Assembly: GCA_046329195.1 (NCBI GenBank)
Contig: JAXLVB010000001.1
Location: 2,666,001 to 2,730,000 of the forward strand
Direction of reading: 5' to 3'
Origin: JAXLVB01 sp046329195
GTDB taxonomy: Bacteria > Bacteroidota > Bacteroidia > Cytophagales > Spirosomataceae
Length of the DNA stretch: 64,000 nt
This document shows positions 16,839-27,900 of this stretch, in pieces. The position numbers and the translations under genes were made by a program. A model generated the notes under the pieces. That model did not search any database. It saw nothing but the letters and a program-made list of their open reading frames with translations, and was not told the origin of the DNA. Numbering within the stretch: the stretch's first letter is position 1; each line of letters begins with the position of its first letter.

Positions 16839-17060
16839 TTAAGATAATTTCTCAAAATCTGGAAATTGCAAATCAAGTGAAGGGTATTTCTTTTTCAAGT
16901 CATTAGCAATCCTATTTTTTATCTTTGGAATTTCTTTTAAATCACTTTGAGATAAGTTTTGCTTTGACATTAAAAAGTTAATAAAATATTCTAAGACAGC
17001 AATTCTAAATTCATTGTCAATAACTGAATTTGCCAAATTTAATTCTCCTACTGAAATCAT
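16839..17060 (-). CDS. Small hypothetical protein (73 aa)
   Basis: A short frame with reasonable composition: an amphipathic helix (RIAVLEYFINFLMSKQN) then a lysine-rich segment and a C-terminal LDLQFPDFEKLS. No family recognised. It starts 33 bp downstream (in gene direction) of a 122-bp repeat also found in front of the next gene, which supports it being a real cassette-like gene. It could be a small antitoxin-like or regulatory protein, but nothing in the sequence proves that. Confidence 0.4.
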   Translation of the reverse strand: MISVGELNLANSVIDNEFRIAVLEYFINFLMSKQNLSQSDLKEIPKIKNRIANDLKKKYPSLDLQFPDFEKLS

Positions 17061-17093
17061 AAGTTAATTTATTTAAAGTGTGAAATGAAAATT

Positions 17094-17215
17094 TTTCCAA
17101 CATGTATTGGACGAACAACTAATTCAATATTTTCTTGGTTTTGTTATACTAACAACTCAAAAGTGCTGTTATATTATGCTAATTTACACGGTTCTGTTAG
17201 AAAAACAAAGAAAAT
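17094..17215. repeat. 122-bp direct repeat, copy 1
   Basis: Matches 18446-18567 at equal length. The first 55 bp (containing CATGTATTGGACGAACAAC) and the last 27 bp (TTAGAAAAACAAAGAAAAT) are nearly identical; about 40 bp in the middle differ. It precedes the 73-residue gene. Confidence 0.85.
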
Positions 17216-17330
17216 GAGTAAAAAATCACTGTTTTTTAGGTGTCTGGTGTTGGTTGTATAGGGTGTTATATTTTTCCGCCCTCGTTAGTGCTTGAGCGTG
17301 GCGATACCAATAAGGAGTAGGAGGTTTTCT

Positions 17331-17400
17331 GCCAGTTATTGAAAAGCTATACTTTATTGATTTTCAGAATATTTCATATCTTTTCGCTTCAATAGCTGGC
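17331..17400. repeat. Hairpin in the spacer downstream of the 290-aa gene
   Basis: GCCAGTTATTGAA (17331-17343) pairs with TTCAATAGCTGGC (17388-17400) with a single mismatch. A weaker outer pair (TGTTGGT near 17246 and ACCAACA near 17445) extends the palindrome to about 200 bp. The 17216-17510 gap holds nothing else that I can identify. Confidence 0.6.
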
Positions 17401-17510
17401 GCATGGGTTGTTGTCATTTTTTGACGGATGGTAAACACCAACAAAGGGGGAAATCTGTTTAATCGTTACAAATTTAATTGATTTGACTATTACAAATTAT
17501 AATCATGAAT

Positions 17511-18383
17511 TTATTTGGGCAACATCGCTTTTTGAGACCTCACTTTATAAGCATTAAACCAATGATTAAATAAGTTTACTCTATCTTTTCCTTGAAAATC
17601 GTCATTGATTGAGAATTGTCTGTACTCCTTCTCCCCAACTTTCAAATAATATTTGCCGTTATTTTCTTCCCAATAACACCTTCCCATAAAAAAAATATCG
17701 TCGTCAATCAAAACACCATGCCACTGTGGGATATTGTCATACTCCCAAAAATCCAACTTTAAATGTCCATTGCTAAACTCAGTTTTTTGGTTTTTCTTAA
17801 AAATCTCAATACACTTTAAAGTATTATCCGCTAATATCTCAAGTCTTTGTTGTCCCCAATTATGTAATGTTTTCGGACTTACCAAAACCATTTCAATAAA
17901 TATTTTGGGTTTAGGCTTATGGGTTGTCAAAATTTCTATTACAGTATCTTCGACTATATTTTTCCAAGAAAATTGCGATGATACTGCTAAGATTTTAATT
18001 GATACTTCTCCATTAGACCTTGCTCTTTCGTTTAATATCTCCCTGATATCAATTAAAGCCTTTGCAAAGTAAGGATATGTTGGAGGGGCAACATTATTGA
18101 CTTTTTCTCCTAATTCTACAATGTTCTTGTTGTTATTTTTTATCCCATTATTAATATCATCTAATCTTGAATCAATACCTTCTAATCTTGTTTTCAAGGT
18201 TTTATAAAAATCAAAAATTACAAAAAGTAGGGTTACACCAAATAATGCCAACAAGCCTGCTTTCCACTTGTCATCTCTTATGATCACAGTTGTTGATATT
18301 GCAATAATTAGAATAATTAAACTTATCTGCCTTGCTTTTGGATAAGTTTCAAAGAATAAATCAATAAAATTCTTTTTTTTCAT
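17511..18383 (-). CDS. Two-helix membrane protein with coiled coil and PLD-like C-terminal domain (tentative)
   Basis: A 290-residue protein. Two membrane helices (about 19-36 and 43-60) are followed by a coiled coil (KTRLEGIDSRLDDINNGIKN) and an alpha/beta domain from about residue 105. That domain has KIFIEMVLVSPKTLHNWG, LKLDFWEYDNIPQWHGVLID and DDIFFMGRCYWEENNGKYY, an arrangement like minimal phospholipase-D-type sensor or effector domains, although the HxK lysine is missing (HGVLIDD). Function unknown. It is AT-rich and is bracketed by 122-bp direct repeats that could excise it as a 1352-bp unit. The membrane-helix plus effector-domain layout is seen in some phage-defence proteins, which is only a suggestion. 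Confidence 0.5.
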   Translation of the reverse strand: MKKKNFIDLFFETYPKARQISLIILIIAISTTVIIRDDKWKAGLLALFGVTLLFVIFDFYKTLKTRLEGIDSRLDDINNGIKNNNKNIVELGEKVNNVAPPTYPYFAKALIDIREILNERARSNGEVSIKILAVSSQFSWKNIVEDTVIEILTTHKPKPKIFIEMVLVSPKTLHNWGQQRLEILADNTLKCIEIFKKNQKTEFSNGHLKLDFWEYDNIPQWHGVLIDDDIFFMGRCYWEENNGKYYLKVGEKEYRQFSINDDFQGKDRVNLFNHWFNAYKVRSQKAMLPK

Positions 18384-18445
18384 ATCTGTTTCAAGATTAG
18401 AGAATAGATTTAAGATTTTGGAATAGATAATACTTGTTGTTCAAA

Positions 18446-18567
18446 TTTCCAACATGTATTGGACGAACAACTAATCCAATACTTTCTTGGTTTTGTTATA
18501 TAGTCAGCACCTATGCACTGCCATTTAGTGCAATACTAAACGGTTTTGTTAGAAAAACAAAGAAAAT
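18446..18567. repeat. 122-bp direct repeat, copy 2
   Basis: Second copy of 17094-17215, upstream of the 290-residue gene and close to the 3' end of the aminotransferase gene. Its variable centre holds a small palindrome (GCACT/AGTGC). Two GGTTTTGTTA boxes recur in direct orientation. Confidence 0.85.
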
Positions 18568-18578
18568 CGTTTTTTTTA

Positions 18579-19700
18579 TTACCAGTGCTCTTTCACCCAT
18601 CGCCCCAAACACTCCTCCAATCGCCGCAAGCCTTCTGTAAAGTTGTCGGTGGGGGAGTAGCCAAAGCCTAACCTAAACGAGGTAGGGGCTTGCTCAAACC
18701 AATGCCCGGGACCAACGAGCGTGTGGTAGTCGTGGTAAAGGCTGTGGTAAAATGCCTCTGCGTCAAGCTGATAGCCAGCTTTTAATCTGGGAAAACACAC
18801 CACGCCCGCTTGGGGTTCTACCCAGTCGAGGTAGGGCTGGCGAGCAAACCAAGCCTTGAGCACCGCAAAATTTTGCCGGATTTGGGCGTGGATGGAGCCT
18901 AAGATTTCTTCTTTGCGGAGGAGTAGTTGATAGGCAATCTCCTCGTCAATCACCGAGTTGGTAATCGTAATCTGCTCTTTTGCAGCCAGTAAGTTGGTCA
19001 TGAGCGTGTCGTCTTTACAAAGTAGCCAGCCCGTGCGGATGCCCGGCACGCCAAAGGCTTTGGACAAGGAGCAGACCGAAATCACCTGCGGGCTACGAGC
19101 CGCCACGTAGGGACGCAGGGGTGTCTGAAAGTTGAGGTCACGGTAGGTTTCGTCCACCAACAGGTAGATGCCTCGTGCTTCGGCCAAGGCAACGAGCTGC
19201 TCAATCAGCGTCTCCTCTACTACTACGCCCGTGGGGTTGTGGGGGTTAGTAATGCTGATGAGCTTGGTATGGGGCTGTAGGGCCTGCTCAACCTGCGCCA
19301 AGTCAAACCGATAGCCGTTTTCAAAGGGTAAGTCAATGATCGTCAGCGCACAACCGATGGCCCGTGGGGTTTCGAGATTGGTGCTATAATTGGGCCGAAC
19401 CACCACCAGATGGTCGTTGGCGCTGAGCAGCGTGGTCGCTACCACAAACAAAGCCATAGCCGCCCCCGTGGTGGTGAGTACGTGTTGCGCCGCTAGGCCG
19501 GGGCTATCGGAGGCAATGAGCGCCCGCAGGGCCTGCTTGCCTCGATGCTCGCCATACGAAACCATCAGGCCGTTGAGGTCGAGGGACAGGTCTTCCCAGC
19601 GGAAGTCAGTCACGGAGCTTTCGGCCAAGTTGTAGTGGATGGTATCGTAGCCAAGTTCTTCTGGCGATTCGATTTCGATGGACATGCGGTTGTAGTTCAT
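18579..19700 (-). CDS. PLP-dependent aminotransferase, class I/II
   Basis: A 373-residue fold-type I aminotransferase. Visible motifs are the phosphate-binding TTGAAMALFVVATTLL, PNYSTNLE, the NPHNPTG loop, DETYRDL, and the Schiff-base lysine in SLSKAFGVPGIRTGW. It transfers an amino group between an amino acid and a 2-oxo acid; the substrate cannot be read from sequence. The N-terminus is short compared with aspartate aminotransferases (starts at IHYNLAESSVTDF). It is transcribed divergently from glgE with a 180-bp shared upstream region. A second Met six codons in is an alternative start. Confidence 0.85.
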   Translation of the reverse strand: MNYNRMSIEIESPEELGYDTIHYNLAESSVTDFRWEDLSLDLNGLMVSYGEHRGKQALRALIASDSPGLAAQHVLTTTGAAMALFVVATTLLSANDHLVVVRPNYSTNLETPRAIGCALTIIDLPFENGYRFDLAQVEQALQPHTKLISITNPHNPTGVVVEETLIEQLVALAEARGIYLLVDETYRDLNFQTPLRPYVAARSPQVISVCSLSKAFGVPGIRTGWLLCKDDTLMTNLLAAKEQITITNSVIDEEIAYQLLLRKEEILGSIHAQIRQNFAVLKAWFARQPYLDWVEPQAGVVCFPRLKAGYQLDAEAFYHSLYHDYHTLVGPGHWFEQAPTSFRLGFGYSPTDNFTEGLRRLEECLGRWVKEHW

Positions 19701-19880
19701 ACGGCTTTTTTGTAGGGCGATTGGGCAAATCGTCCTGTTTGCAGATAGACCATTTGGTCCATCGTTTTACAATTTTTCAAGACAAATTTGCATGTTTTTA
19801 CTTTGTTTCTAAACTTAGCAACAAAGAATCGGTTGAGAAAAAAGCAAACCGATGCTAACAAACCCCCAAAACAACGTTTT

Positions 19881-21848
19881 ATGCCAATTCCTGAAGCGAC
19901 ACAAGGCCAACAACGTGTGGTCATCGAGCGAGTTACCCCCGAACTTGACGGGGGCAAATGGGCGATAAAAGCCGTGCCCGGTGATGAAATTTATGTAGAA
20001 GCGAATATTTTTCAAGATGGTCACGACAAATTATCGGCTCGCTTGCTGTATCGCCACGAGAAAGACAAGAAGTGGACGGAGGTAACGATGCGGTTTTTGA
20101 ACAACGACCGCTACGGTGGATTCTTCCCAGTAGAAAAACAAGGCTATTACTACTATACCATTGAAGGCTGGGCAGACCATGCGGCCAGCTGGCAACACGA
20201 GATTGGCCTCAAAATCAGAGACGGCCAGCACGTCAATGTAGAGCTACTGGTAGGCGCTAACCTGCTCGACGAAATGGCCAAACAAGCCAAAGGCGACGAG
20301 AAGAAAGCCCTACAAGAAGCCGCCAAGCTACTCAGAGACCCCAACCGCTACCACGACGCTGTGCAGATGGCCATGAGCTTCATGATGAACGAGTGGATTC
20401 ATAAATTTGCTTTGAAACATCACGCATCCCGCTATACGCAGGAGCTTCGGGTGTATGTGGACCGTGAAAAGGCGGTCTTTAGTACGTGGTATTCGTTGTT
20501 TCCTCGCTCTACTCACCCCGAACCCGGCAAGCACGGTACGTTCAAAACCACCGAGGGGATTTTGCCCCGCTTGGCCGACTTGGGCTTTGATGTGTTGTAC
20601 ATTCCGCCGATTCACCCCATCGGGTATCAGTTCCGAAAGGGCAAAAACAACTCGACTACCTGCACCCCCGACGACCCGGGCGTACCCTACGGCATTGGCT
20701 CAGACTTGGGCGGTCACGATGCGATTTTGCCCGAACTGGGCACTCTCGACGACCTCAAAAGCCTGATGAAAGCCGCCAAAGGCTATGGCATCGAGTTGGC
20801 GCTTGACTTGGCGATTCAGTGCTCACCCGACCACCCGTGGGTGAAGTCAAACCCAGAGTGGTTTAAGATTCGCCCCGACGGCACGATTCAGTATGCCGAG
20901 AATCCGCCGAAAAAGTATCAAGATATTTACCCGGTTAATTTTGAAACCGAAAACTGGCGAGGGCTTTGGGAAGAACTACGCCGTATCATTTTTGTGTGGG
21001 CCGAGTGGGGCGTTCGGATTATTCGGGTGGACAACCCCCACACCAAGGCGTTTGGGTTTTGGGAATGGGTCATTGCCGAAACCAAGGCCAAGTATCCCGA
21101 CATGATTTTCTTGTCAGAAGCCTTTACTCGTCCTCGGGTGATGGAGCAGTTGGCCAAATTAGGCTTTACGCAGTCGTACACCTATTACGTGTGGCGCACC
21201 AGCAAGTACGAACTCATGGAGTACATGACGGAACTGACCAAAGGCGAGATGCGTCATTACTTCCGCCCGAATTTCTGGCCCAATACGCATGACATTAACC
21301 CGTATATGCTGCAAGGGGGCTTAGAGCCTTTGTTTTTGGTGCGGTATTTCTTGGCGGCTACCTTGGCTTCTAACTACGGGATTTTTGGGCCTACGTATGA
21401 GTACATGGTACACGAAGCCTACCCAGGCAAGGAAGAATACCTCAACTCTGAAAAATACGAAATCAAGCATTGGGACTGGACCGTGGAGAACAAGCTAACT
21501 TCGCTGATTCGGATTGTGAATCGTTGTCGGAAGGAGAATGCGGCACTGCAACGTACCAATAACATCACCTTTGTGAACATCCCGAACGACAACTTGATTG
21601 GCTACTTGAAAACGGCTTCGGATGGAAACCGCATTTTGTGCGTGGTCAACTTGGATGGAAACGCCAAGCATGGCAGTGGATTGCAGCTATCGCCGAGCCT
21701 AATTGGTAAAAGTGAACACGAGGAGTATATCGTACACGACCTGCTGACGGATGCCAAGTACGTTTGGAAAGGCGAATGGAATTACGTTGAACTAAACCCA
21801 CACGTGCTGCCCATGCACTTGTTCCGCATCGAAGATCGTTGGGAGTAG
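19881..21848 (+). CDS. glgE: Alpha-1,4-glucan:maltose-1-phosphate maltosyltransferase
   Basis: A 655-residue GH13_3 enzyme that extends alpha-1,4-glucan with maltosyl units from maltose 1-phosphate. An N-terminal DUF3416 beta-sandwich (1-100) and helical insert precede the (beta/alpha)8 barrel. The nucleophile is Asp384 (IIRVDNPHTK), the acid/base Glu413 (FLSEAF) and the third carboxylate Asp471 (WPNTHDINP); their spacing of 29 and 58 matches characterised GlgE. The start at 19881 (MPIPEATQ) is chosen because upstream residues are not family-like. No treS, maltokinase or glgB is adjacent, so the substrate must come from elsewhere. A strong terminator follows. Confidence 0.9.
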   Translation: MPIPEATQGQQRVVIERVTPELDGGKWAIKAVPGDEIYVEANIFQDGHDKLSARLLYRHEKDKKWTEVTMRFLNNDRYGGFFPVEKQGYYYYTIEGWADHAASWQHEIGLKIRDGQHVNVELLVGANLLDEMAKQAKGDEKKALQEAAKLLRDPNRYHDAVQMAMSFMMNEWIHKFALKHHASRYTQELRVYVDREKAVFSTWYSLFPRSTHPEPGKHGTFKTTEGILPRLADLGFDVLYIPPIHPIGYQFRKGKNNSTTCTPDDPGVPYGIGSDLGGHDAILPELGTLDDLKSLMKAAKGYGIELALDLAIQCSPDHPWVKSNPEWFKIRPDGTIQYAENPPKKYQDIYPVNFETENWRGLWEELRRIIFVWAEWGVRIIRVDNPHTKAFGFWEWVIAETKAKYPDMIFLSEAFTRPRVMEQLAKLGFTQSYTYYVWRTSKYELMEYMTELTKGEMRHYFRPNFWPNTHDINPYMLQGGLEPLFLVRYFLAATLASNYGIFGPTYEYMVHEAYPGKEEYLNSEKYEIKHWDWTVENKLTSLIRIVNRCRKENAALQRTNNITFVNIPNDNLIGYLKTASDGNRILCVVNLDGNAKHGSGLQLSPSLIGKSEHEEYIVHDLLTDAKYVWKGEWNYVELNPHVLPMHLFRIEDRWE

Positions 21849-21922
21849 GTATTGGTTATTAGTTTGCTGGTAGCTGAGCGAAGCCGAAACTACCGGACGA
21901 ATACTTGAAGGGTTAATCATCA

Positions 21923-21958
21923 AAACGCCCCGCCTCGAAACTTCGAGGCGGGGCGTTT
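21923..21958. terminator. Bidirectional terminator between glgE and the adhesin gene
   Basis: A 17-bp perfect GC-rich stem, 21923-21939 (AAACGCCCCGCCTCGAA) with 21942-21958, and a 2-nt loop. A runs on the left and T runs on the right serve both convergent genes. Confidence 0.9.
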
Positions 21959-21976
21959 GCTTAAAAGAGCTGTCAA

Positions 21977-24900
21977 TTATCGAGACAAGGTAAAGAATCG
22001 GATGTAACGACGGCCATCGCTGAGCTGTACGAGATAGTAGTAAGTACCATCTGGTAAGCCTGCTGGTGAGCCGATTGATTTACCGATGTTGGCATTGCCT
22101 GTCCAGTCGTTTTTGTATTCGTCGTTTGAGTACACCAACACACCCCAGATGTTATACACCTGCAATTGGATGGTAAGTTCACCCGGTACGTTGCGGATTA
22201 CGAAGGCGTCGTTGATACCATCACCGTTTGGCGAGAAGCCTTCTGGGATGAACACGTTGTCGGCACCCGTAATGCTCAATAGCAACGGCGTAGGCTCTGA
22301 TTCGTTGGCATCCGATGGGTTGCCATTGTTGTTTGGATCAGGGTTCAGACCGTCAGTCGAAACGTCAGATACAGAGAGTCCGTTGGCCTTGGCCGTTACG
22401 TAGGCTGAGTTGAGGAATGGCTTGGTTTGGTTAGCCGCCTTCACTCGAACGGTGAACGAAATCGTATCGGCACTGCTCGCCTTCAAGATACTTGACTCAT
22501 CGCCAATTACCAAACGTACATCAGTACTACCGTTGAAGTCTGGGTTCACCTTGAGTTTGCTGTTGGCATTGGCCTTTGGTTTTTCGATTACCTCGAAGGT
22601 CACACCAGAGTCAGCAGGGAAGGTGTTTTTCAACGAGTCAACAATCTGCACGTAGTTCACGTTGGCATTGCCATAGTGACGGAGTACGAATCGGTACACA
22701 ACATCGTGCTCGTCGTCGCTGTGCTTAGACACGCTTGCTACTGACTTGGCCAAACCAATGGTAGCGTTGATAGAGACAACAGTGTCTTTCACAAAACCTT
22801 TGAACACAACCGAACTGGTGTTGTTGTCAGTATTCGCATCTTCACTCGACGATTTTACCGTGGCTGTGTTGACGATGTTACCAACTTGAGCAACTTTCAC
22901 AATGAACGATACTCGGGCACTGTCGCCTTTGGCTAACTGAGTAAAGCTGGCTTTTACGGTACCGTTGTCGTATTGCGAAGGTGTAGCGCCTGTGCTGTAG
23001 AGGTATTGCACACCTACAGGGAGTTGGTCAGTAATAACCACGTTTTTCGCTGTGTCAGGGCCAAGGTTACGAACAGTCAATTGATACACGATTTCGGTTC
23101 CTACCAAGGCTTGAGCTACGCTTACTTTCTTGGTCAGACTCAAGTCGGCACCGTGAGGAGTTTCACAAGCTATAATCGTTACGGTAATAGCCATTGGCTT
23201 ACTGTAACAGCCTGAACCACTCTTCTCGAACAAGTAGTATGTACCTGACTGGCTTACCGCTGTTGGATTCACCAAGATAGGCGAGGTAGGTTGTGATCCA
23301 GTGTGGAACTCAAACACACCGCCTACAGTAGCTGGTTTGCTGGTTACAATTTTGGTAAGGTCAACCGTTTTGTCAGGACAGCTGTTGGCGGCTTTGTTGC
23401 TACAAACTGGTGTTGGCACGGGTTCTTCTACTTTCACGTCAATTGGCTCACATTCAAGCGATACACAACCGATAGCGTCAACCAAGCGAACATTGAAGGT
23501 GCCTGTTTTCTTGATGTACAGCACACGAGTAGTGTCGCCGGTGTTCCAAGAATAACGGTAGCCCGAAGGTTGAGCCGTTAGTTTCACAGAGTCGCCGTAG
23601 CAGAGGTGCAACGAACCTAAAATGGTTACATAAGGCTTATCTTTCAAGACCTTGATGGTCAGTTTCATCGAGTCAGCAGCAGCTTGACAGTCTTTGCCTG
23701 AGCCGTCTGGGTCGTTGGTAGTCAGTTTGAGCCATACATAGCCAGCTGCTACGTCTTCTGCCGAAGCAGTATAGGTAGCACCCAACTGGAGTGGGTTGTC
23801 AAACGTACCTTTACCACTGGTACTCCACTTGGCACTGGTGGCGGCTCCACCAATCTTACCTGTGAGTTTGTAGGTCTTATCCGCACAAATAGTGGCATCT
23901 GGACCGGCATCGGCGGTAGCTGGGTTGGTAGCGCATGGAGGTACTGGGTTACAGTCGGTGATGAGTACGTGGATGTTACAAACTTCGCTGTAGCAGCCAA
24001 TGACACTCTTCTCAAACACATAGTACGTACCCGACTGCGTTACCTTCTTCGGATTAGCCACCAACGGCGAGGTAGGTTCTGTACCTGTATGGAACTCGAA
24101 CACACCGCCTTTGGTAACAGGATTGCTCAACACACCGAGGAACAAGTCAACGGTTTGTGACGGGCAGTCGTTCACTAAGTCGGTAGTAGTTGGCTTGGCA
24201 ATTGGCGGTGTTACCGTCACAGTTTGCTCATTTGACTTAGGACTCAAGCAGTTACCTACTTTACAGTATGCAAAGAAGGTGGTGGTTTCTTTTGGCTTCA
24301 CGGTAATGACCGAGCCAGAGTAGCCATTTGACCAGATAAGCTCGCCTGTGCAACCCGCAGCCGTCAAGTTCACTTTGCCACCATAACAGATAGCTGGGTC
24401 TGAACAAGTCACTACTGGAGCTTTTGGATTACCTACCTTGATGGTTACTTCTACTTTTTCGCTGCGGCATTTTTTGGTCAATACACACACGGCAGAGTAC
24501 GAGGTAGTCACGGTTGGAGTTACCACGATAGACGGACCTGTGTCACCAGTTGACCATTCTACCGTTCCTTCGCAGCCATCGGCATAAAGAACCACTTTTT
24601 GGCCAGCGCAGATGTTGAGGCAGTCGGTGCAGCTCAATACTGGAGGCTTGGCGTTACATGGGTCTTTGGCCGTGGTGGTGGCGCAGTCTTCGTCATCTTC
24701 TTCTTTGCCAGTACCATTGCCTGGCTTAGAGTCTGGATCAAGTTGGTCAAGCGAATAGACTTCGGCGCAGTTCACAATCGTACCTTCTTCGATGATTTTG
24801 GCCGTGAAGGTAAGGGCTACCGATGCACCTGAGTCAATCTTAGCAACCTTGGCTAACAAATCGCCTGAGCTTTCTACAAAACTACTGCTTGCGATAAACT

Positions 24901-27900
24901 TCAAGTTGGCAGGCAGATGGTCTTTCACCTTTACATTAGTAGCCGCATCTGGCCCTGCATTGCTTACGGTGATGGTGTAAGTAAGCGTATCACCAGTGAG
25001 GGCGGTAGCTTTGCTTACGGCTTTGGTCAAGCTAAGGTCTGATTTTTCAATGCTATTGATCGTAACAGACGACGTATCGTTGTAGGTCTTGGTCAAATCG
25101 TTGTCAGGGCTGGTGATGTAAGCAAGGTTCGTAATCAGTGCCATTGCATTGATTTTAGCCTTGATTTCCAATACCTTGGTTGAACCAACGGTAAGCTTGC
25201 CGATGTTCCAAACACCCGTGGTTGAGTTGTATTCTGACGGAGGTACTGAGCTTACAAACGTGAGCGAAGCTGGCAATTTGTCAATAACCTGTACGCTGTC
25301 TGCATGAACAGGACCGTTATTAGAGGCTACAAGTGAGTAGGTAATTTCTTGACCTACTTTGTATTTGCCTGGCGTAAGTACTTTTTTCTCAACTGCCAAG
25401 TCAGCGTAGCATTTCTTCACTTTCACCACAATTGGCGAGCGCATCGGGCTAGTACAGCCTTCGAGGCTCACGGCTTCGGCCCAATAAGTAGTAGTGGTTG
25501 TAGGTGATACAGGGAAGCCTACGCCGCTATCTACTACACCGAGGAGGGTTCCACCTGTTTCGGCACTGTACCAACGGATTTTAGCACCCGGCGACACGGC
25601 TATCAACTTAGTACCCATGCCACGGCACAATACTGAGTCAGAACAGGTGAGGTTGTACGGTGTTTTTGGCAATGGACAAATCGTTACCATCAAGGCATCA
25701 GACACTGGCTCACAAGCATCGTCTGGGTCGTTGTCAATGGTAGTGAGAGTAATAGTTACTTTACCTTTTACGATGTCTTGTGCAGAAGGTACATAGTACG
25801 TAATCAAGCTCTTTGGATTACCAAACGTACCACCTGTTGGGCTTGACCAGATAGCGCCAGCAGCTGTACCACCAAACGAGCCTTTCAGACGGATGGTGTC
25901 ACCAGCACATACTTTTTGGTCGTCGCCGGCCATCACCATTGGTGGGTCTTGACAAGTACACTTGATGATGTTTACCACTACCAACGATGGGTCGCTGTAG
26001 CAACCAGCTGGCGATTTCTCGAACAAGTAGTAGTTACCTTTACCTACTTTGCTTGGGTCTTTCACCAACGGAGACGATGGTGATTCGCCTGTATGCCATT
26101 CAAACTTACCACCCGGAATCGAGAGAGGTGAAATTTGAAGTTTAGTCAAGTCAACTGTCGTAGCGGGGCACGAGTTGGTCGTGTTACCAGAGCAAGTTGG
26201 TTCTGCTGGTTTCGCATTGACGACAATCGTAACCGGAACACGAACGCTCACACAGCCTTCACGGCTTACGGCTTCGGCGTAGTAGGTAGTTGTTTTGATT
26301 GGGGCTACTGCTACGGTCTCGCCATTTTTGGTGGTGGCAAAAGGAACGCCTCCTTTGGCATCGGTGTACCAGTTGATTACCGCATTTTTAATATTCGTTT
26401 TTGCAGATAAGATAGCCGAGTCGCCTACGCAGATGCTTGCCTTGTTGCTAGTAGCTTCTACAATCGGTTTTGGATTGATGGTCAGAGCTACAAAGGCTGT
26501 GTCTGCACAGTTTTTATCGCCACGAACAGCCACTACACCGTAGTAGTAAGTTTTGCCATCGGCTGGCACCAAGAACTCTCCCGATGGCGTAAAGCTTCCG
26601 CTTGTTACGCCGGCGAGTTTCACACCCAAGGTTGTAGAGGCTTCATAACCATACCACTGTACTGTCAGGTCGGTAGGGTTGTTAGGCTCTGCTACGTTGA
26701 ATGGTTTCACAGGGTCGCCTTCACACAGGATTTGGTCTGGGAACACGCTGATTTCAGGTTTCACACACTTGAAGATTAACCCTGCGTCAACGGTCAAGTT
26801 GTTGCGTCCGATGTTGTTTTCTGGAAGCGTCGTGTCAATTTTGATTTCTGGCGAGAAACCATCCGTATCGGCATCGCTGTCTTTGGTGTCGTCGCCTGCA
26901 TCTTTTTTCGTATAGATACAGTCAGGTTGATTCGAGATGTCAAACTTAACTTTGTAAGTGCCTGTTATCAAGCTGTCAAACAAATACTTACCGTTGGCAT
27001 CGGTTATAGTAGAATCAACCTTCACAAATTGCGTTTCTATTTTCTGATACAAAATCACCTTCACACCCGCTACACCTGCTTCGGTATTGTCTTGAAGACC
27101 ATTTTTGTTGATGTCTTTCCAAACGTAGTCACCAATCGAACCGAAGTCGAAGATTAAGCCAGCGTCAATCGTTTTGTTGTCTTTGGCATTACCCGTACCG
27201 TTTACGTCTATTGTAATTTTGCCTGACAAACCTGTGCTAGTATTGGCATCGCTGTCGATGCTAGTATCGCTGCCTTTGGTTGATTCAGTGAATGACATAT
27301 TCATGCCTTTAGTCAGGATGAACTTCACTACATAGTCGCCCGAAGCTAACGAATCGAACAGATACTTGCCGTTTGCATCAGTAATAGTAGTTTTCAAGGC
27401 TGCACCTTGTGGCTGACCGTTGGCGTTAGCAGCATACAATTCTACTGTGATGTTGGCTACACCCGGCTCACCTTTATCTTGAAGACCATTTTTGTTAAGG
27501 TCTTTCCACACGAAGTCACCGATTGAACCAAAGTTAGTTACTAGACCTGCATCAATGGTTGGGTTATCTTTAGCGATTCCAGTGCCATTGACATCAATGG
27601 TTACTTTACCCGAAAGACCAGTGCTGGTATTGGCATCACTGTCAATGGTTTTGTCGTTGCCTTGGTTAGGCGAAGTAAACTTCATGTTCATACCCGATGG
27701 GATGATGAACTTCACGACATAGTCGCCTGAAGCCAAGGAGTCGAACAGATACTTGCCGTTGGCATCGGTAGTAGTGGTTTTCAAAGCAGCGCCTTGTGGC
27801 TGACCGTTGGCATTGGCAGCATAGAGTTCTACCCCAACACCCGATACAGCAGGCTCATCTTTGTCTTGAGTGCCATCTTTATTAAGATCTTTCCAAACAT

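Noticed and set aside
17094..18567. Classic integron attC sites
   Set aside because: The repeats lack the inverted RYYYAAC/GTTRRRY ends; the GGTTTTGTTA boxes are in direct orientation and no integrase is in the window.
19748..19759. GACCATTTGGTC palindrome as an operator between the aminotransferase and glgE genes
   Set aside because: Arms of only five bases; could occur by chance and no second copy was seen.
20455..20766. Long alternative-frame reading inside glgE
   Set aside because: A shadow frame; the glgE frame has clear family motifs and catalytic residues throughout.
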